A DNA stretch of 64,000 nt from Allacma fusca (taxonomy: Eukaryota; Arthropoda; Collembola; Symphypleona; Sminthuridae). The stretch spans positions 43,573,067 to 43,637,066 of the forward strand of contig OX359245.1 in the NCBI GenBank assembly GCA_947179485.1, written 5' to 3'. The translations under genes were made by a program, and so were the position numbers. Shown here in pieces: positions 58,195 to 64,000 of the stretch (within the stretch, counting starts at the first letter, position 1; each line of letters begins with the position of its first letter). Below the pieces are notes generated by a model, which was not told the DNA's origin, made no database searches, and saw nothing but the letters and a program-made list of their open reading frames with translations.

Positions 58195-60219
58195 TTATAG
58201 AACTGGAAAAATATTGAAATCGGTTCTCAAAGGAATGGCTACACAATTACACATTAATTCTGTGACGCTCCAAAAGGCATATCTGGAAAGCTGGGACACC
58301 TTTGAAATATTAATTTTGTTGGAGTCACAAGGGTAGTTATAAAAAGGGACAGACTTGAGGAACCTTTGACCAACTACAATGTCTTTACCACTGACACATT
58401 TTGCAAAGCAATGTATTAAAATAACGGAATTGTCTTTTAACAAACACACATTGTTTCCAATTTTGTTTGTAGTTTCTAAACCATTAAAAATGAAGTTACT
58501 AGATTGCGGCCAATATGCCCCAGATGGTAAAATACAGTGACTTCGTTTCAGACAAATAATTTGGGTTTCACGATTCGCCACATTTTGTGCTTCCAAAATT
58601 CGACGATGAATTTGCTGCAACGGAGAATTTGGTTTCTTTAAAAGGGATTTCAAGTAGCCTAAGTAACTTTCAAACTTAAATGCACTAAACGAGTCTAAAC
58701 ATCCTAAGTTTCGGCAATCTTGAGCCATGTGACTTAATCCATGAATGTTGTAGGTCATGTTTCCAGTTCCGTACAAACGTCCGAACTCTTGTACAAAAAA
58801 TATTAACAGCTGGTGGGCGTAATCATTAAATTTCAGAAACGTATCTTGGCTTGCTAAAATTCTGACTGCAACATGGAGACAAAGAAAATTCTTATAAAAT
58901 TCCGGTTTCAAAACTTCTTTTAGTACCACGGGCCCGGTGTAGAGTAGTATTTGCCGAAATTCGGTGGCTTTCCACCTATCAATTTCTTTTAAACTTCTCG
59001 GTTTTCTTGCAAAATGTTTCGGAATAAATGAAGCCAGAGAACACAAGTGCACTGAAATTACATTGACTTGGTCGCTACTTATTTTATACGCCGCGGGTTT
59101 GCCTTTTATCCAAAGATTCCATAATTTCCTCATCACTCCAAGACAGATTAGATGCATTGAATCAAACGATATACAGTTAACGAGATCTATTGGCAAACGC
59201 TCTAATTCTGATACACCAGTGTGATGTGGTAAACTGGAATCGCTCCGTAAATCACAACTTGTTTTGATGTACACAACTTTGTTTTCGTGATACACACCTT
59301 TAATGAAACATTTATTGCAGGCGTAATAAGCATTGTGATTTGTAATGCAACTAATATAAGCTTTAGCAGGAGCGTCACAACAAAAACAGTTCACTTCGTC
59401 CGTGTATTTTCTGGTTTTGTGTATAATGCCATTTCTTAAAAGATTTCGTAGCTCGCTTATAAACTGTTGAAGCAATTCATTGGAACTGTCCGGCTTAGAT
59501 TTCCCAGCATATAGCTCGATAATAAACGGCCTTGTTCCGGACGAAATGACGTAACCCAGAATTGGCCAAAATTGCTCACTTGAACTTTTAAAAATCGGTA
59601 GCCCATCAATATTAAATTGTAGCTTTAAACAGTTATCATCAGAAACAAACTTAACTTCGTGTAGTATTTGAATAAGATTTTTTCGATTCCAAAATGCACG
59701 TACTTTCCCGGTGACATTATTTTGATATCTGTTGATCTAGGAGTTTTCAAAATGGTTCTTGCATCCCGAGGTAGTAAACTAAACTCTTTGTAGTTCTTTA
59801 AATGCTGGAGTAATTCAGAGACCGCGTTGTGGGGTATTTTATGACCGGATGTCCATTGACAAATAAATTCGCGTAGGGTATTCTCACTGTAAGTACATTC
59901 TTCTTCACTGGACGACAAGTCTGTTCCAGATCCGTTGTCGCTGTCTCCTTGAATGAGATTGTCATACTGAACGTTGCCTGGTTTGTTAAGGTTTCGTCAG
60001 GGGTATTTAAATCGGTTCAGCGGAATTAGTAGTATTATTATCACAAAACGTTTGCCTTGAAGCTTCTGGACGTGTGTCTAGTTTTACTGACTGTTTTGCT
60101 AATATTTTAGGAGCAATTACTTGGGATCCGACTTCAAATCTTTGCATTTGAATTTCAACTTTCAATTTTCGCTTTCGCCTAACATGCCTTTTGGAGTACA
60201 CTTTTGATGATATGTTCAT
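58195..60219 (-). pseudogene. tnp2/CACTA-like DDE transposase, frameshifted
   Basis: The start MNISSKVYSKRHVRRKRK (60219) parallels the basic start of the copy at 16324. The N-terminal part stops at 60007. The acidic SDNGSGTDLSSSEEE stretch and HFGIEK follow in another frame, and at an A6 run near 59675-59685 the frame changes again; from there it is open to 58195. The latter part holds NIDGLPIF (first Asp), FWPILGY, PFIIELYAGKSKP, CFCCDAPAKAYIS...CNKC (zinc-like), FDSMHLICLGVMRKL (second Asp), RWKATEFRQILLYTGPVVLK, NIHGLSHMAQDCRNLGCLDSFSAFKFESYLGYLK (Glu). All three catalytic positions are intact, so only the 5' part is damaged. Single-base homopolymer errors in the assembly could mimic this. 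Confidence 0.7.
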
Positions 60220-60561
60220 TTTGTAAAACCTTTTATTAATTAGGACCCTTGGAGTCAACAAATTTACTAACTTATCTTCACACTTAGTTTGATAACAAAT
60301 ACTCCAGTGTAACTCCAGCTCTTGCTATCAATGTCACGCCGTCTTTAGTTACATTAATCACCGTATTAACGGTAGCGTTGACACAGAGTTAGTGCAGAAG
60401 AGAAAATTTCTCTTGAAGCAGAAATCGTCCTTCGCTCTTAAAAATTTCGTAGCACGATATATGTTCTGCAGGATTACGCGCGGAGATCTTAACAAAGACA
60501 AGAAATGCCCGCGACATTGACGAAATCATCGCGATATCTTGGAGATTTCTTGTGCTATCTG

Positions 60562-60563
<2 letters not shown>

Positions 60564-60614
<51 letters not shown>
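60564..60614. repeat. TA microsatellite at transposon target
   Basis: About 50 bases of TA repeats directly follow the right terminus. A shorter TA run (55851-55860) precedes the left terminus, so the transposon inserted into a TA-rich stretch or its duplication expanded. Confidence 0.85.
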
Positions 60615-60617
<3 letters not shown>

Positions 60618-61040
60618 TATTTAATTATATTTTAATAAAAATACAATTAGGATTTGGTACCCGCCCTACATAGCATTTGGCTTCAAAGGCAAAACTGAAT
60701 TCCAAATTGTTTCAATGGAAAAAATGCTGCTGATATTTGGAATTGGCCTTTAACCAGCTTTTTATTTCATATTAGGTAGTTGACTTTCTTTTGTAATTTT
60801 CTGTCAATATATTTTATTACTGGTTATCATTATTAAGTTTCATTGGTATCAAATGTGTACAATACTCCGAGGAAAATTAAAATTCGCAAATTTATATGGT
60901 AATTCTATCGTACGATAAAATTTTGAATTGAAATCAGAAAATATTGATTTAAATCAAAAAAATTCTATTTAAATCAAATGAATCCGATTTTTTTGTTTTT
61001 TTTCAAATAAATCAAAACAATCACCAACCCCGACGCTAAT

Positions 61041-62943
61041 TAATGTATGACCATTCCTGTAATAGTGTTTTCAAGCCAAAATATCGTTCATTTATAAAAA
61101 TCAGTGAGGCTGCAGTTATGGTTGTTCCACAAAATTTGATTAAGTTATTAATAAAAGCTAACAAGGACGTCTGGATTGGTCAAAGAAATTCCTTTCCATT
61201 GACAAGCACTCCTTACATGCTGACAGTTCTGATTGTGAGTGAGACTAAATTGAAGCACAAAATGTAAACAGGTATTTTATCCAGCACGGTATTCGCGTTA
61301 GTGTGTGCAATGGCAACTGCATTGTGTGAAAATAGTCCATAACTGTATTGGAAAAATTATGTAGGGCAGAGTCAACACAGGAAGCTCTGCTGTATATATT
61401 ACAATTTTATAAAAACATTTATGAATTACTAAATTAATTTTGCTTCCATAATATTTATGTACACATACTTGAAAACCCCAAGCAAAATAAAAACTTTCCC
61501 GAGATCCGGCTGCAAAAATTCTCCCAAAAATTGCGGGTCCCTTCAAAATAATTTATAATGTCGATTTCAATGGGAATGAAATCCTGTGTTTGTCCAGGTA
61601 ACTGTTTTGTAGAGTACCTTTGCTTCTAAAAGTTCGTGTAGTTGCGCCTTGCAAATCGAGTCAAAATTTTATGGTAAGAGATGCTAAAACATGGTCACCA
61701 GCCCATTCTCACCTTAAGATTATTTTCGTATATTTTGACTTGTTGAAAGAACAAGCGAATAAAATTATTAGTGGGCTGATTAAAAATCCCATGGCATTCT
61801 AAACATGTCGCCTGGCCCCAAAGTGAAGCTCAACGACAAAACCGGGCCCGGCCCGGAAATACCAGTTCAGCTTGTAAATCCTTTGCTAGACCCAGAACAA
61901 TTTGCTCATTGAATTTTGCATTTTCGAATTTTTTAAATGAAATTGGTGGTAGCTGGGGTTGCTTCCATTCTTACAATTATGTCTGGCCAGAGTTGATGTC
62001 CCTCCTTGGTCTGATTGCCTGCACCAATTGCACTTCACTTAATTTACAGAAACCTTAAGCCAAGCAGTATCTGTTAAAATGCTTTACAAACTAACAATTT
62101 TCCGGCTATTTCCTGTAATGTAATTCTGTGACATTGAATGTTAACCAACGATTTAATTTCGGCTTTGCTAAGCACTTCTGGTGATTTTTCTGAATTTATT
62201 GCAATATTTTCTGGATTTTATAACCAATACGTGAATTATTAGTAGGATTCATCTTCTAAACAAAATGGAATTTTCCCCAGCAATAAATAACGAAATGTAC
62301 ATAACTACTGTGGCACTACTGAATTACAAAGGCATGCGTGCAACAAAACTATAATTTCTAGAAGTCCGGCACACTAAGGCGTGCTTTGTTTTAAAGGTAA
62401 AATTACAAACGTTTGAAATTCGTTCAATGTAATTAAGTCTATGCGCACACATACATTCACAAACGCGTATCCTGCATGTACGACTCATAAAATTTTTGAC
62501 GGATTTTTTGACGGGCTTTCACGGCCTTTTTTAACGGTTGAAAAGTCCGTACCAGCCCGTAACCACCGTTAAGCATAAGAATTTTTACCCAGACCTGCTC
62601 AACGTCCGGGCGGGCCGGGTTTTTTACGGGTTTACCCACAAATTTTAACCGCCCGAGATGTTCTACCCAGTGTACAGCTGTCAGGTGTTTATTTTTACCG
62701 AGGATTAATAACTTTTCTATTAAGGGTATTATTACAAGGTCACAATGGGGGATGATGAAAGTACTAGGGTTTTTTTTGGCCATCAACCGAATTTCCAATG
62801 CATTAAGTCAGATATTTGGAGTCGCAGGATTAAGGCATTAAACTCATTAAATTTATTTTACATGATGGGAACTAAAATTTTTTTGACCTTGCATTACTCT
62901 TTAAGTAATCAGCCCAACAACAACATATTTAGTTCAAACTCAA
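61041..62943. repeat. duplicated receptor-flank blocks
   Basis: 61041-61600 matches 45810-46350. 61610-61815 matches 36090-36300 and 47240-47440. 62190-62943 matches 48225-48959. A short GGGCCCGGCCCGG patch at 61845 and CCGGGCGGGCCGGG words at 62500-62670 resemble the GC-word arms at 2342-3158. No gene is seen. Confidence 0.55.
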
Positions 62944-63406
62944 TTACTTCAACATCAAAAAATTGACAGTGGAATCAAAAATGATCCTGAACAATGTAAA
63001 AACAATGGCCTTATCCACGAAATAAAACGAACCAATTTTCACACTGAGTGCCGGCATGGACATCAACTGCCTCCTCATGACTTTATCCTGTGAGTACTTC
63101 AACCTCATCAATCTTAACAGAATGGAAGAATGATGATGAAGGTTCCCCAAATTGTTGAGGAAAACAGCCAGAAATATTGTGCAATTGAGGCCGATGACAC
63201 CCATCGTAACTGCCACAATCCCAGAGAGTCGAATTGCTCCATAGGTGCAAAAAACGCAAAATGATATTAACAAAAGTTTGGCTGTACTGATGAGAACAGA
63301 GAAAGTATCCGCATATTCACAAATGAGAACTTGCAGGGAGCGGTAAATTTTGAATATGCTCCCAGGCTCCCTAGTAGCCTTTCGTAACGATGTACTCTCC
63401 GAGTTG
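62944..63406 (-). CDS. receptor last exon, intact (gene continues beyond window)
   Basis: 463 bases from the acceptor (TTCCAG, then CAACTCGGAG) at 63406 to the stop at 62944, the same length as the intact exon at 48960-49422. It is open throughout, encoding NSESTSLRKATREPG, LLLISFCVFCTYGAIRLSG, VTMGVIGLNCTIFLAVFLNN and the final FRIIFDSTVNFLMLK. No exon 2 or 1 is seen between 63407 and the window end. They should lie further right if the gene is whole; if not, this is a solitary exon. Membrane-protein role as for the other copies. Confidence 0.7.
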
Positions 63407-63779
63407 CTGGAATGGAATTTGTTTTAAACATTAGTATCCTTCCCATACATTTTTTTACTCCTTAATCCGCCTATTAAGGTCTAGTTATAAGATATTTCCC
63501 AAATTTTAGTTGAGTCTGTTTTTTTAGAACGGCCACACTTGGTGGTCACTATTCCAGAAAACACTTTGATTTATGCCCTGAGATGCTTAGTGTATAGAAA
63601 AAAGATTCTCAAAAAAAAAACCCCCAATAGGAAGGTCAATAAACCGAGAAAACCCGAAACCTTAAATAATTTTTTCCGGCGTTACTATTTACAATATCGA
63701 AAATCTTACTATCTCAGATTCACTATCTAAGCATCTACAGTACTACACTGATGATTTTTTCCCGTGCCCTAAATTGAGA

Positions 63780-63965
63780 TGTAAAAAATTACACGGGAAA
63801 TTTTAAAATTTCACCAATTTGTTTGAGTGCTGGCACTCCCAATTAAACGGTTTTTATAGTTGAAAAATGTGGGATTAGTAAACTCCTTATTTTAAAATTT
63901 TAAAAAAAGGATTATTTGGGAGTGCCGGTAGTCAAATCGGGGTACATTCGAAACAAGTAATTTAT
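63780..63965. repeat. GGCACTCCCAA inverted repeat
   Basis: TGGCACTCCCAATTAAA near 63831 and TTATTTGGGAGTGCCGG near 63912 are inverted copies about 65 bases apart. It is possibly a miniature inverted-repeat element inside the receptor's intron. 63407-63780 holds nothing else recognisable. Confidence 0.45.
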
Positions 63966-64000
63966 ATACATATATAGTTAAGGCGTTGTGCACATATTAT

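Larger units (their letters stand above)
55861..60563 (-). mobile_element. DNA transposon with tnp2-like transposase and DUF4806-like gene
   Basis: The termini are CCCAGTTAGCACAA (55861-55874) and, reversed, CCCAGATAGCACAA (60550-60563): 13 of 14 match. It lies between TATATAT runs, so the target was a TA-rich site and the duplication length cannot be fixed. AAGATGTCG/AAGATATCG motifs recur inside both ends (for example CTTAAAGATGTCG, GACGACATCTTCAAG and CCAAGATATCGCG), likely transposase-binding sites. Two genes run leftward: the transposase (60219-58195), then the accessory gene (58184-56489). The catalytic blocks resemble CACTA tnp2, yet the termini are not CACTA. Confidence 0.8.
55335..61032. 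mobile_element. hAT-like element, GATTTAAATCA words, hosting another transposon
   Basis: The left end is CAGGGTGGCTTGATTT and the right end, reversed, CGGGGTTGGTGATT. Flanks ACGGTAAT (55327-55334) and ACGCTAAT (61033-61040) are an 8-bp duplication with one change; the copy at 44574-44586 shows the continuous site (GTGGTAATTAATGTATG). The arms carry ATTTAAATCA/TGATTTAAAT palindromes and CAAATAAATCA. Without the nested transposon (55861-60563) it is about 1 kb and non-coding. Confidence 0.75.

Noticed and set aside
63539..63730. Lys/Arg-rich 63-codon frame
   Set aside because: No ATG-supported start, AT-rich simple sequence, no copy in related receptor loci.

Overview
The window is AT-rich eukaryotic DNA, most likely from an arthropod. 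It has GT-AG introns, insect-type non-LTR retrotransposons, hAT-like and other DNA transposons, and an array of seven-transmembrane chemoreceptor-like genes. The receptor family looks like the large divergent receptor families of basal hexapods such as springtails; that placement is an inference. No bacterial-type operon, CRISPR array, rRNA or tRNA was recognised.

Receptor array. At least thirteen pieces of one three-exon receptor family lie on the minus strand. Three have complete coding sequences whose exon phases close exactly: 11448-12799 (374 aa), 28241-34700 (377 aa, with a 5.1-kb first intron full of transposons) and 48960-50904 (377 aa). A fourth (62944-63406) is an intact last exon whose upstream exons would lie beyond the window. 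The rest are broken: 1-53, 679-905, 3604-4040, 10790-11035, 13290-13460, 20405-21293, 25985-26227, 39540-39830 and 43341-44460. Flanking DNA was copied along with the genes, so most intergenic sequence is duplicated several times within the window.

Autonomous-type transposons. A non-LTR retrotransposon fills 4299-10116 and is itself split by a hAT-like insertion at 8294-9490. A second, badly decayed one (29669-33828) sits inside another DNA transposon (29351-34296), inside intron 1 of the middle receptor gene. Two related DNA transposons carry a tnp2/CACTA-like DDE transposase gene followed by a second gene with a DUF4806-like C-terminal domain: a decayed plus-strand copy at about 16300-20030, and a minus-strand copy at 55861-60563 with clear terminal inverted repeats. 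In the second copy the transposase frame is broken, but the six-exon accessory gene is open end to end (392 aa). That copy lies inside a larger hAT-like element (55335-61032).

Non-autonomous elements. Many short elements have hAT-like termini and 8-bp target duplications. Their arms are filled with one degenerate short word in both orientations, and the word differs from element to element. A foldback-type element (41493-43307) has roughly 400-bp inverted repeats made of tandem repeats, and a piece of a second copy lies at 55066-55217. Comparison of duplicated flanks supplies near-empty sites for several insertions, so the order of events can be read: receptor and flank duplication first, then independent transposon insertions.
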